A DNA stretch of 64,000 nucleotides from positions 735,461 through 799,460 of the forward strand of contig NZ_FNBN01000003.1 of assembly GCF_900102545.1 (NCBI RefSeq). The letters are read 5' to 3'. The notes under the pieces are model-generated. The model did no database searches, was not told where the DNA came from, and saw only the letters and a list, made by a program, of their open reading frames with translations. The translations under genes and the position numbers were made by a program. Below are positions 26,782-36,293 of this stretch, piece after piece (position 1 is the first letter of the stretch; each line of letters opens with the position of its first letter). This DNA comes from Chitinophaga filiformis. GTDB taxonomy: Bacteria > Bacteroidota > Bacteroidia > Chitinophagales > Chitinophagaceae.

Positions 26782-29113
26782 GTTTCAATTCCGTACGGTA
26801 CAATTCAAACAGTAAATAAAGCCCTACTAACGGAAATAATAGCACAGTTTCAATTCCCCTACGGGTACAATTTATACTCCGAATATCGCGTGCTCTTTTA
26901 AGGCCTATCAGCGGTTTCAATTTCTCTGAGGCACAATTGAGAGATAGCGCAATCTGCTATGCCTGTTTTCATAGCGTAAATGTATCAATTCCTCTACGGT
27001 ACAATTCAAATTATTTTGACCGGCCACTAAACTGATTTATACGATATTTCAATTCTCTACGGTGCAATTTAAACACTCTGGATCTATAACAAAAGACGTG
27101 TAACCTTTGTTTCAATTCCTTTGGGTACAATTCAGACAAACACCACCACGCGGGCTTACAACCTCGATGTGAAGTTTCAATTCCTATATAGTACAATTGA
27201 GATATTACACAAATGCTACCGAAGGGTTAATTGCTGTTGCGTTTCAATTCCTATATGGTACAATTCAGAAGATAGCCATTGATAAATACCGTTTATTGCC
27301 GTAGCCTTTCAATTCCTATACGGTACAAATCAGACGGGATATTGAACTCAGTATACAGGTAATCATCACCAATCTTTCAATTCCTATATAGTACAATTCA
27401 AACAAATTGGTCTATAAATGTCCTGGCCATGTTTTCTTTCTTTCAATTTCTATATGATACAATTCAGATGACTGCCGTCTCTCATGGTCTGCATTACGGT
27501 ATCTTCTTTCAATTCCTCCATGGTACAATTCAGACTGTTCTACCTTATCCGCTATCCACGCATAGTCCACCGTTTCAATTCCTCTATGGTACAATTCAGA
27601 CAGTAATATAACAGATCAGTGTTTGACGCTGTTTCTCGTTTCAATTCCTCTATGGTACAATTCAGACTAATCGGCGATCCGCGCATTAGCGAGATAGTGA
27701 TCGGTTTCAATTCCTCTATGGTACGATTCAGACCTTTAAAGAATCCAGCAACACCGCTTTCCGGGTTGGGTTTCAATTCCTCTATGGTACAATTCAGACC
27801 AGTATTATCCATGTCTTCCATCAAATTATCATCAAAGTTTCAATTCCTCTATGGTACAATTCAGACTGCTGTTGCAGCTCAATCGGCATCATTCAATATC
27901 AGGTTTCAATTCCTCTATGGTACAATTCAGACCGGTTAAGGATGAACTGGCAGCCGTATTCGAACTCGTTTCAATTCCTCTATGGTACAATTCAGACCAG
28001 TAGGGATCAATCAGGCAATCAAGGTAATGTTTGTTTCAATTCCTCTATGGTACAATTCAGACCTTACCGAGAAAGGTCTTAAATGCCGCCAGGCTGGGTT
28101 TCAATTCCTCCATGGTACAATTCAGACAAAGACTTTAATAGATAATGCCTCACCAACTACCATGTTTCAATTCCTCTATGGTACAATTCAGACCGGTTAT
28201 AACCAAGTGTCCATACACGTTTCTTATATGTTTCAATTCCTCTATGGTACAATTCAGACTATCAAAAATACAAAACATGCTAGTCCTGCGTGGAGTTTCA
28301 ATTCCTCTATGGTACAATTCAGACTCGCACTGCAATTGGATAAATAGAGTGTTCCCCACCGTTTCAATTCCTCTATGGTACAATTCAGACTCTATCTAAA
28401 TCCGCTTTGTTGTCATCCTCATCATGTTTCAATTCCTCTATGGTACAATTCAGACTATTACCGATAGCCTTCTTGGCTTCCCTTATACGTGTTTCAATTC
28501 CTCTATGGTACAATTCAGACAGAAGATCAATAATAAGTTCGCTTAATCTTCTACATAGTTTCAATTCCTCTATGGTACAATTCAGACCGCACACTCCTGA
28601 ATACAGCTACGTAGTAGGTAAAAGTTTCAATTCCTCTATGGTACAATTCAGACAGGTACCCAACTGTGCCTAACCAGTCTTTTTCGATTGTTTCAATTCC
28701 TCTATGGTACAATTCAGACTAATCTGACAGCTGTTGCAATATTCTTTGCAACATTGTTTCAATTCCTCTATGGTACAATTCAGACAAATTTATAGTGTTA
28801 TTGGTTCGACAAATTGAATAGTTTCAATTCCTCTATGGTACAATTCAGACCATCCATTGTCCGTTTCACGCGCCACCTCTATCTCGTTTCAATTCCTCTA
28901 TGGTACAATTCAGACTTGATTAGTAACTGCATGCGTTAGTTTTTCTTACCTCGTTTCAATTCCTCTATGGTACAATTCAGACAGGTCTGGCAATAAATGC
29001 ATGGTCCGGATCATCACGTTTCAATTCCTCTATGGTACAATTCAGACCAACCAGTATGCGGCTTATCTGCTCCGTTGCATCATGTTTCAATTCCTCTATG
29101 GTACAATTCAGAC
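26782..29113 (-). CRISPR. CRISPR array, 36 repeats of 30 bp with 35 spacers
   Basis: The repeat, read in the transcribed (minus) direction, starts GTCTGAATTGTACCATAG and ends AGGAATTGAAAC, which gives the ATTGAAAC tag typical of many type I and III crRNAs. Spacers are 34-38 bp. Repeats start at 26782, 26847, 26914, 26982, 27046, 27109, 27174, 27241, 27306, 27374, 27440, 27506, 27572 and then every 65-67 bp to 29084. From 27572 on they are identical except for single changes at 27704-27733 and 28098-28127. The first twelve are progressively degenerate, some 29 or 31 bp. The decayed end is therefore the trailer and the leader lies toward cas2. No spacer was recognised by eye as phage or plasmid. 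Confidence 0.98.
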
Positions 29114-29322
29114 CCGCTTAAAAAAAACAAATCAAATATCTGATTATCAGCGAAATAATCTAGTCTCAACTACAGCGGTTACATCTCCCAAGTCGTCCAC
29201 CTATAAAAGTAGAATTTCTCCCGGACTTAGACGACGATTCTAATAATTTGACAATTAATATATTGTGTATTTGGGCATAAGTCTGCGAGTTCAAAGCTCC
29301 AAATAATTCTTAACCTCGACGC
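29114..29322 (-). promoter_or_regulatory. CRISPR leader
   Basis: This 209-bp AT-rich, gene-free stretch lies between cas2 and the fresh end of the array, which is where new spacers enter and where the pre-crRNA promoter should lie (minus strand). A possible hairpin pairs GTCGTC near 29192 with GACGAC near 29230. Leader function follows from position and repeat polarity. Confidence 0.75.
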
Positions 29323-29586
29323 TTACAACATATTATCAATTTCATTCTTTTCTCTTCCGATAACCTGTTTTTCCAGCCATTTTTCCTGTCGGGTTTTAAA
29401 GATAATAAGGCTGTCTTTCCGGGTATCCATAATTAACTCAGCTTCAAAAATGAGCTCCTTTAATTGCACCGGACTTAATTCCCCTTCAAATACGCTGTTT
29501 TGGATCCAATGAAGGTATCTTCTGCAGAGTTTAAGCATTTTGGATACTCGCTTTTCTTCAATATCGTATACAAGTATAATATACAT
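29323..29586 (-). CDS. cas2: CRISPR-associated endoribonuclease-like Cas2
   Basis: The 87-residue ferredoxin-fold protein is the structural core of the Cas1-Cas2 spacer integrase. MYIILVYDIEEKRVSKMLKL contains the beta-1 strand with the conserved Asp. QNSVFEGELSPVQL is the typical mid-region, and DSLIIFKT the following strand. The frame extends four codons to 29598, but MYIILVYDI is the family's usual start and leaves cas1 non-overlapping by 2 bp. It is the last gene of the cas operon, next to the leader. Confidence 0.95.
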   Translation of the reverse strand: MYIILVYDIEEKRVSKMLKLCRRYLHWIQNSVFEGELSPVQLKELIFEAELIMDTRKDSLIIFKTRQEKWLEKQVIGREKNEIDNML

Positions 29587-29588
29587 GA

Positions 29589-30593
29589 TTACCACCACGC
29601 TTTAAAAGGTTTATACTCCTCTATATTTAGCATATGCTTGGTTAATTTGTAGCATTCCAGTTTAACGAGGTGTTTGTAGCTGACATTCCTGCCAAGAGAC
29701 CGGTGTTTGATCGTTTCGTTGATTTTCTCATCCCAGGCTTTAACAATGATCTTTCTTCCGCTTTCCTTCAATAGGCAGCTATTTAAATTGTGGTCGAAGT
29801 CACCAGGTTGTATTTGTTTCTTATTTAGTAGGGAAAATATTAGACGGTCTGCCAGTATTGGCTTGAAGATCTCGGACAGATCTAAAGCCAGTGAATACCG
29901 TCGCTCACCTGGTTGATGCAGGAAGCTGATAGTGGGATTGAGCTGGGTATGATAAATCATTTCAAGGCATAGGGTGTAGCATAGGCTGTTAATAAAAGAG
30001 ATCATTGCATTGACTTCATTCGAAGGCGGCTGCTTGCTACGTTGACCCATTTCAAAATCGTTAATAATAGCGGAAAAAGCGTCATAATAGCTTAATCTGA
30101 CGTTTCCTTCAATCCCCATTAGCATTTCAATATCAATTGCTGATGATATACTTTCGGTTAAAATTTCGATCCGGCTGATCTGTTCTGATGTGTCTTTCTG
30201 CCGGTTGTTGTAATATCTAAGATTCTTCAGCATATTAAAAGCTGCTCCTTCCGTTAATTTCTGTGCGAGGGATAATCTTTTTCTGGCGTTCGAATAAAGA
30301 TTTGTTTGGGCAATGAGCATTTTTCCTGCCAATAAATAATCTTTTGGCATATAAGACCCGGTATAGTGCTCATAATAGTCGAAGAAGTGAACACTGATGT
30401 GTTCTTTTCCAAGGAAGTTATAAAGTGTGCTATTGGTGTCCAGACTGCCGAAAACGTATAGGTTATCAACCGTTTCAACAGGTATGTACTTTGTGGAAGA
30501 TTCATTCCCCCGCTCATCTATTGCAGAGAATTTAAGTGTATTGTCTTTCCGGCTCATTCGGCCGGGGTTAAACAAATAGTATGATTTTTTCAT
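29589..30593 (-). CDS. cas1: CRISPR-associated endonuclease Cas1 (type I-B-like)
   Basis: The 334-residue integrase inserts new spacers at the leader end. The N-terminal beta domain includes VDNLYVFGSLDTNSTLYNFL. The helical domain has the metal ligands: E162 in GIEGNVRLSYYDAF, H226 in NPTISFLHQPGERR, and D238/E241 in LDLSEIFKP. Length and motifs are intact, so it should be active. It lies 2 bp upstream of cas2 and 11 bp downstream of cas4. Confidence 0.97.
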   Translation of the reverse strand: MKKSYYLFNPGRMSRKDNTLKFSAIDERGNESSTKYIPVETVDNLYVFGSLDTNSTLYNFLGKEHISVHFFDYYEHYTGSYMPKDYLLAGKMLIAQTNLYSNARKRLSLAQKLTEGAAFNMLKNLRYYNNRQKDTSEQISRIEILTESISSAIDIEMLMGIEGNVRLSYYDAFSAIINDFEMGQRSKQPPSNEVNAMISFINSLCYTLCLEMIYHTQLNPTISFLHQPGERRYSLALDLSEIFKPILADRLIFSLLNKKQIQPGDFDHNLNSCLLKESGRKIIVKAWDEKINETIKHRSLGRNVSYKHLVKLECYKLTKHMLNIEEYKPFKAWW

Positions 30594-30604
30594 CTAGCCA
30601 GAAA

Positions 30605-31108
30605 TTATTCAGAAGAGTAACAAAATTCGTAGTAAGAGCATCTTTTGCAAATTGAACTGTTCAGAAGTTGAGGACATACCGGATTATGTATGATTGTGTT
30701 GATTTGTTCAATACAAAGTTGCAGATATACCCGGTCACTATCTGAGAAAGATATTGATTTTGTTTGCCGTAATTTCGGATACTCAATAATACCTGTAACG
30801 CCGGTCACGTTATTCTGCGCCAGCAACCATATATAATATTTGACCTGCCATTCATGCGCATCTTCCATACTGCCCGATTTCTTTATTTCATGTATAACCT
30901 TGTTCTTCGCATCGTAAAAATCAATTTTACTTCCTCCTATTTCAATCTCCGTATATTTTTCGGCTCTTTGTGGATAACTGTTTTCTCCAATTAGTTTCCC
31001 TTCCGCGACTAAATCGGACGTATGCTCAAGTGTAATACCATTTGTGAATAACCACAATTTTCGATGGCAAACATGATAGTAGTTAATATGGGTTGCTGTT
31101 ATATTCAT
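30605..31108 (-). CDS. cas4: CRISPR-associated exonuclease Cas4
   Basis: The 167-residue Fe-S RecB-like nuclease trims prespacers and helps select PAM-bearing ends. An early cysteine in NYYHVCHRKLWLF and the C-terminal cluster CKRCSYYEFC supply four cysteines for a 4Fe-4S cluster. The nuclease motifs appear as GGSKIDFYD and IHEIKKSGSMEDAHEWQVKYY (RecB motif III and QxxxY). An ATG at 31129 would add seven residues; MNITATHINYY matches the usual family start and is preferred. It lies between cas7 and cas1. Confidence 0.92.
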   Translation of the reverse strand: MNITATHINYYHVCHRKLWLFTNGITLEHTSDLVAEGKLIGENSYPQRAEKYTEIEIGGSKIDFYDAKNKVIHEIKKSGSMEDAHEWQVKYYIWLLAQNNVTGVTGIIEYPKLRQTKSISFSDSDRVYLQLCIEQINTIIHNPVCPQLLNSSICKRCSYYEFCYSSE

Positions 31109-31140
31109 TCCTATCGGTACAATTAACATCGGACAGATAA

Positions 31141-32214
31141 TCAGTTAGCCTGGTTTTCAAAGTCAAAATGGCCAATCATTTCCACCAATCTCTGCTCTGC
31201 CTTCTCCAGCGCGTCAGCACTTCCTACTGAACCTGCTATATGACTTGAAGCAATTGGAGTAATGAATAACTCAGCCTTTGTTGATTCATCAATCTTAGGG
31301 ACTGCCTGAGGACGTTCTGTATCGTCTCTTAAGTCGCCCCGAATGGCATAGGCAATCTGATTGGCGTTGTCACTTATAGCCAAAGCAACAGTTTCCATCA
31401 GGCTAAAAGTGCGGGACTGGTTGGATGTTATCCTCCAGTTAATTAAGGCCTTGGCTAAAGCGGGAATGATCTCTTCTCTTCTTTCTTTCGGGCAGATCAG
31501 GCATTTACCGAATATATTAGCCCCTTCTAACCAGCCTTCGGACCGAAGCTTCTTTTCAATGTTCGGGAAGAGCTCAGGTTCGAGTTTATTGGTAGAAACA
31601 CAGAACAGTGTGCGTAAGTCAATAGCAACATCGTAGGTAAATAACCCACTGACGCGGGTCTGATCCTGTATAAATGCCCGGCTGGGTAAGGTTCTCTTGT
31701 TGCTTGTCAGCCACTCATCCAATTCTTCTTTCGAGAGTTGCGCACCACGCTTTTTGTTATCTAACCAAAACACTTTTACTTCATGGTGTTCCGGATGAGA
31801 CGTTCTGTCGAAGGTGAGATTTTCAGTTGGGTACTCAATGCCTCCCAAAAGTGGATGTAAAGGACGCATGGCGGAGAAGGAGAGAGGACTTCTTCTTTTT
31901 ACCCCGAAGCTTCCGCTTTCAGCCTTCATATACCCCCCCAGCAGCTGGTCGGTAAAAGAAGGATCACATGGAGAGTGAGGTTCTTTCTGGCTTGCCTTAT
32001 TATCTTTTTTGTCGATTTCCCAGTTGAAGGTCATTGCAGAGAAGGGCATATTTAATGCTTCCAAAACAGAGCGCTTTACCTGCTGACCACTGGAGTAAGC
32101 CATTTTTCTTCCAAATTGTGGATCAACATAAAATTTCTGTCCGTCGTTTACTGCAAATACAGTATGTTGGGCATGACGTAGCCCTCTCAGGTAAATGAAT
32201 GGTATAGTTTTCAT
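31141..32214 (-). CDS. cas7: Cas7 backbone subunit (Cst2/DevR/Csp1-like)
   Basis: The 357-residue RRM-fold protein should polymerise along the crRNA spacer in the Cascade complex. An opening beta strand (IPFIYLRGLRHAQHTVFAV) precedes SSGQQVKRSVLEAL, the conserved Cas7 segment where resident autoregulators of the DevR/Cst2 group show S-G-Q-x-x-K/R. FTYDVAIDLRTLFCVS is the second conserved strand, and NWRITSNQSRTFSLMETVAL is in the C-terminal part. Length fits the family. It lies 11 bp after cas8 and 32 bp before cas4. Confidence 0.88.
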   Translation of the reverse strand: MKTIPFIYLRGLRHAQHTVFAVNDGQKFYVDPQFGRKMAYSSGQQVKRSVLEALNMPFSAMTFNWEIDKKDNKASQKEPHSPCDPSFTDQLLGGYMKAESGSFGVKRRSPLSFSAMRPLHPLLGGIEYPTENLTFDRTSHPEHHEVKVFWLDNKKRGAQLSKEELDEWLTSNKRTLPSRAFIQDQTRVSGLFTYDVAIDLRTLFCVSTNKLEPELFPNIEKKLRSEGWLEGANIFGKCLICPKERREEIIPALAKALINWRITSNQSRTFSLMETVALAISDNANQIAYAIRGDLRDDTERPQAVPKIDESTKAELFITPIASSHIAGSVGSADALEKAEQRLVEMIGHFDFENQAN

Positions 32215-32225
32215 GTGTCTACTTA

Positions 32226-33542
32226 TTAATTATTTACTTTTTGATAAGCATATTCAAAACGGATAAGCGTTACAAAGAGAGGAAAGTTGTCCGAAGGCAT
32301 CCTGATAACCTGATCAACCACATTACGGAAAACATCTTTGTTGTCTGCTTGCAGTATCTGGGTAAGCCGGTCAATAAATGTCCGGATATTGGATGCGCTT
32401 CTGGTTTCTTCTGAAAGCGTATCCAGGTCTTTTTTTCCCCTGTTGGGGATGCGTTCAAAGTCGATCAGTGATTTCGCGACTTCTGAAGCTAATTGATGCA
32501 GGTCTGTTTTGTTAAGCATAGCAATTATCCATAGTTTTAAAAGGTGATAATGAATGAATGATGTCTCGTCCGAAAATTTGAAGTCTTTGCCCTGGGCATA
32601 AGGAACTGAACCCTTAGGCATGAATTCCCTGAGCTTAGCTGGTTCCATTGCTCTTAAGCCTATACTTCCGTTTCTGCAGGCGGACTTAAAATTGTAAAAT
32701 GTTTCGAGTGATTCAATATGTCCGTCATTTAATACAGAACCTTCTTTATTAATGAAGACTTTATCCCTGAATTCGTATAAATGCTGAATGTCTGGAAGAT
32801 ATACCTTAATAAATCCGATGGTTGTATTGGTTTGTGAAAGGTTGTAGGCATATATGATGATTTCTTTTGAAGGGTATTTCTTAGACAGCCGGAAAAATAC
32901 CTTAGACCATTTCTGAGTAGGAATAGCCAACCCACCAATCCCTTCAACAGGCTCAATGTCGTTATAGTTAAAGCTATCTTCTTCAAAATCTTCCAATAGG
33001 GTTAGGGATAGCCAATGCCCATTCCATGTCTCAATTTGTTTGTCCTTTACATCAGGTGTTTGCTGAAGGAACTTCCGGTAATGTTTCCAGCCATTGAAAA
33101 GGCTTAACAGTATTTCTTCTTCATCGATCAGCATAGCAAATCCGCCATTAACTCCTATAGCTAATGCTTCACCTATCCATGAAGCATAGATCTCTTCCTC
33201 ATCGATGTTGAAGTTCATGTTTGTTAATTGGCCGGAAGACGTTGCCTGTATCTCCTCTGCGGCAAATCCTACGTAAGTCGCCCCACTGGGAATGCCAGTT
33301 CTGATCTTATTTTTCAGGTTCTCAAATTGTGCCAGAGACCTGCCGCCATGCCTGGCAACATCTTCTTCCCTCGGCCTTTGGAAGAATGGAGAATTCCCCA
33401 CATGCATTAAATGTGATTCGTCCCGGAAGAACAGAGGAAAGAATACCTCTTCAAAGAATTGAGCGCCTGAATAGCTTTCATCTTTGTTGTATCTTTTTCT
33501 GTAAAGATTAAGGAATTTCTTTCCGATATAGCTTGTATACAT
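32226..33542 (-). CDS. cas8: Cas8-like large subunit of Cascade (type I-B, Csp2-like)
   Basis: The 438-residue protein sits where the large subunit is expected between cas3 and cas7. Its sequence is divergent, as Cas8 proteins usually are, so the assignment rests mainly on position, size and the absence of any other candidate. The N-terminus (YIGKKFLNLYRKRY, FFEEVFFPLFFRDE) is followed by a mixed alpha/beta middle. The last 98 residues, after an internal Met (MLNKTDLHQLASEVAKSL), form an all-helical part that could be made separately as the small subunit Cas11. The start lies 1 bp after the cas3 stop. Confidence 0.75.
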   Translation of the reverse strand: MYTSYIGKKFLNLYRKRYNKDESYSGAQFFEEVFFPLFFRDESHLMHVGNSPFFQRPREEDVARHGGRSLAQFENLKNKIRTGIPSGATYVGFAAEEIQATSSGQLTNMNFNIDEEEIYASWIGEALAIGVNGGFAMLIDEEEILLSLFNGWKHYRKFLQQTPDVKDKQIETWNGHWLSLTLLEDFEEDSFNYNDIEPVEGIGGLAIPTQKWSKVFFRLSKKYPSKEIIIYAYNLSQTNTTIGFIKVYLPDIQHLYEFRDKVFINKEGSVLNDGHIESLETFYNFKSACRNGSIGLRAMEPAKLREFMPKGSVPYAQGKDFKFSDETSFIHYHLLKLWIIAMLNKTDLHQLASEVAKSLIDFERIPNRGKKDLDTLSEETRSASNIRTFIDRLTQILQADNKDVFRNVVDQVIRMPSDNFPLFVTLIRFEYAYQKVNN

Positions 33543-33543
33543 T

Positions 33544-35700
33544 TTATAAGAAATTATCGTGTTCAGTTAATTGTAACCCAAACATATTATAAGCATCCGC
33601 ACGCTGAGGTATTACGAAAGGATATGAACCCACTTCTAATTGCTCATATCGGTTTTTATATTTCATAATAGTCTGGTAGTTGACAGGGATTTCAAATTGT
33701 TGCCTGGTCTCCCAATCAGCATTTAAGTAGGCATCTCTGTCGCTTTCAAGGATGCAGGCGGCTCCCTCTATTTTCAGCGCATCTATTAGAATAGACTTTT
33801 TATTGTCGGTAAGTTCTTTAAGGATATATCTATCGTTTCTATAAACCAGATGTATGTCAATTTCTTTAGTGTTTATTTCCGGATAAACCTTATCCAGCTT
33901 TTCCTGCAAGGAATTTTCTTTTAGTAATCCGAAGTTTTCCGGTAGTTGATCAAAGCTGGCGTTAAGTATGTCCGATTTATATGGCAAGGGGTTGCCGCCA
34001 GGCTTGATAACATGAATTGGTTTGTATTTACCTAATGTATGCTCGTTCCTTATCCTGTTTATTCGTCCAAATCGTTGTATTAGGCTGTCCAATGGTGCAC
34101 ATTCCGTGATCATTCTATCAAAGCTAATATCGAGGCTGACCTCCACCACTTGTGTAGATACAACAATGCAAGGCCTTAATCCGGACGTCCCGTTAACAGA
34201 GCCCCCTCCGTTAAATTCCCGTTTTAATTTTGTTTCCAATGTAACCCGGTCCGCTCTTTTAAATCTGCTATGAATAAGCATTTTAGGAATGTTCGGGAAA
34301 TCATCCAGAAGTTTTTCAAATGCAGACTGCGCCTTTTTAATTGTGTTGAATATCAGGAGTACTTTTTCACCGTTTGCGAACGCCTCCTCCAGGATGTCAT
34401 TTATCGGTTCTTCATCCTCTAGTTTATCTATAAGATGCCGGTCAAATGTATGGAGAACAGGAGCAGGTAACTTTACTTCATAGACCTTGTCTGCTCCACC
34501 TAATATTTCGAATAGTTGCTTATAAAGAGCGGTAGGCATGGTTGCAGTGCCTATGTGAACGTTGCAGTTTAATCTGATCAATGTTTTTACAAGTTCCAGC
34601 ACCATTGCCATAGAAAAATCTGAATAGGTATGGATTTCGTCGAGTATGATATCAGTACCTTGCAGATCCAGTAACATGTTTTCATATCCCTTTATCCCGA
34701 ATATGATGGCTGCCAGTTGATGAGGAGTAAGCACTTTTACTGAAGAACCAACTAATGGTTGAAGGATTTGCTCATCGTTGTTGTCTTTTGTGACGATTCG
34801 GGATGTTGCATGCAGCAGACGGATATCTTTATTGGGAACATTTTCCTTTATTCTTTCCCACATTGCGTTGATTGAGGCCTGGAATGGCAGTATATAAAAG
34901 ATCCTGTTCCTGCATCTTCTGAGAAGGAAGTCGGTTTTTCCCGCTCCTGTGGATGCTATTAAAAATGTATGTTTTCTGATGTCGTCAGAAGAAAGTAAGG
35001 ATAGAGGATAGATACTATTTTTCCGTTTTTCCCCATGGTAATATTTCAAATCGGGGACTTCAAATAAAGATCCTAATTGCTGCTGTGTGTTATGCATAAA
35101 TGCTGAAGCAAAATGATCAGCTGATTTTAGTAAGCCGCGTAGCAGAGATACCCCATTTTTCTTTTTATCACAGTAATTGACTACATAATTTAGTGCTGCC
35201 ATTGCTTCTTCTCTGGATATTTCCCTGGTCGGAAGTCCAAAATGCCTGATCACGTCCATGCCATGAATGCGCCATTCTTCCCAATCTTTCAGATGGTTGT
35301 CCAGGGTATCCCGGAATCTTGTAAGATCCAGAATGCCTTTACCTCCCGGATCATTAACAATTGACTTATGATGTGCAATAACAAGATCTATTAAAATATC
35401 CCATTCGGGTGCAGGAAAGCAGGGGAGGAATGCTAAGGATGAGATTTCATGTCTATGAATGAAGTCCCATTCAAAATTGCCCAGTAAAGATGTTCCTTTT
35501 TGATGGTATATCTTTCTCTGGAAATGTGGATGAGCTTTACCCAGATCATGCAAAATAGCTCCTTTCCTGGCTGTTTCCGGGTCTATATTCAGATTGAATT
35601 TTTTTACAAATAGTTCTATTGCCGACACTACATGCTGTGTGTGCTCAAGTAGCGATAAATTACCTTCATGAACACTTTTGGCCAAAATAGGATATGTCAT
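33544..35700 (-). CDS. cas3: Cas3 helicase-nuclease
   Basis: The 718-residue effector is recruited by Cascade to unwind and degrade target DNA. An N-terminal HD nuclease domain shows H20 in LLEHTQHV, H51-D52 in AILHDLGKAHPHF, and further His in HRHEISSLAFLP and VIAHHKS. The SF2 helicase follows: Walker A ASTGAGKTD, the DEIH box IILDEIHTYSD, the SAT-like GTATMP, and motif VI SLIQRFGRINRIR. Three in-frame ATGs (35730, 35706, 35700) are possible. MTYPILAKSVHEG matches the usual start, which overlaps the end of cas5 by 35 bp. All catalytic motifs are intact. Confidence 0.95.
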   Translation of the reverse strand: MTYPILAKSVHEGNLSLLEHTQHVVSAIELFVKKFNLNIDPETARKGAILHDLGKAHPHFQRKIYHQKGTSLLGNFEWDFIHRHEISSLAFLPCFPAPEWDILIDLVIAHHKSIVNDPGGKGILDLTRFRDTLDNHLKDWEEWRIHGMDVIRHFGLPTREISREEAMAALNYVVNYCDKKKNGVSLLRGLLKSADHFASAFMHNTQQQLGSLFEVPDLKYYHGEKRKNSIYPLSLLSSDDIRKHTFLIASTGAGKTDFLLRRCRNRIFYILPFQASINAMWERIKENVPNKDIRLLHATSRIVTKDNNDEQILQPLVGSSVKVLTPHQLAAIIFGIKGYENMLLDLQGTDIILDEIHTYSDFSMAMVLELVKTLIRLNCNVHIGTATMPTALYKQLFEILGGADKVYEVKLPAPVLHTFDRHLIDKLEDEEPINDILEEAFANGEKVLLIFNTIKKAQSAFEKLLDDFPNIPKMLIHSRFKRADRVTLETKLKREFNGGGSVNGTSGLRPCIVVSTQVVEVSLDISFDRMITECAPLDSLIQRFGRINRIRNEHTLGKYKPIHVIKPGGNPLPYKSDILNASFDQLPENFGLLKENSLQEKLDKVYPEINTKEIDIHLVYRNDRYILKELTDNKKSILIDALKIEGAACILESDRDAYLNADWETRQQFEIPVNYQTIMKYKNRYEQLEVGSYPFVIPQRADAYNMFGLQLTEHDNFL

Positions 35701-36286
35701 CTTCATAGCGGGACCTGATTGGGTTACCATATATTTTTAACTCGCCAAACATCTCAACTGCATTGTTATACCGGTTATGCCCGACCTTGAATCCGGTTTC
35801 GGCTGTAGCCGCCAGCAATTCAAAGCCATCAAGCTTTTCCAGTATTTCTTCATCAGCCATAAATTGATGTTCAGGAAAAAGCAGATCTTCATTTCTGCAT
35901 AAACAGACTGTTTGTGTCATTGCAATCTCAGCGTCAGATTGATTTTCAAAGGCGAGATATAAGTTTGGATTGATTAGTATTCCCCGGTTTATTATACCAA
36001 TGTTGGTTTTATATTGATTCTTATCCTTATAAATATTGATTCCGCCCTTTGACCAGGTTCTTTCCTGTTGAATGTCTATGCCCTGATAGTTGAGGCGATG
36101 GCGCTTGATTTTTAATATTTTTCCATGGAAATCTTCATTTAATAAATCAGGGAATAGTTTTTTCTCAATACCTTCAATTATGGAAGGTGTCAGGAATTGT
36201 TGGCTGAAGGTTTCGCTGTCTCTGACAGCTGTCCAGGGTTTAATAAACCCGAATGGTCCCGAGTACTTTACGATATGATAATTCAT
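35666..36286 (-). CDS. cas5: Cas5 subunit of Cascade
   Basis: The 206-residue RAMP protein binds the crRNA 5' tag. The N-terminal strand and helix GFIKPWTAVRDSETFSQQFL followed by TPSIIEGIEKKLF correspond to the Cas5 signature (F-x-K-P-x-T, then the P-T/S-x-x-x-G-I helix). The remainder is beta-rich and divergent, resembling the short Porphyromonas-type Cas5. It starts 7 bp after cas6 and overlaps the start of cas3. Confidence 0.85.
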   Translation of the reverse strand: MNYHIVKYSGPFGFIKPWTAVRDSETFSQQFLTPSIIEGIEKKLFPDLLNEDFHGKILKIKRHRLNYQGIDIQQERTWSKGGINIYKDKNQYKTNIGIINRGILINPNLYLAFENQSDAEIAMTQTVCLCRNEDLLFPEHQFMADEEILEKLDGFELLAATAETGFKVGHNRYNNAVEMFGELKIYGNPIRSRYEDDISYFGQKCS

Positions 36287-36293
36287 GCTTTTT

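Noticed and set aside
26990..29243. Many open frames with repeated NCTIEELK, FQFLYGTIQT or FNSSMVQFR motifs on both strands
   Set aside because: They are translations of the CRISPR repeat unit; periodic identical peptides separated by unrelated sequence are not proteins.
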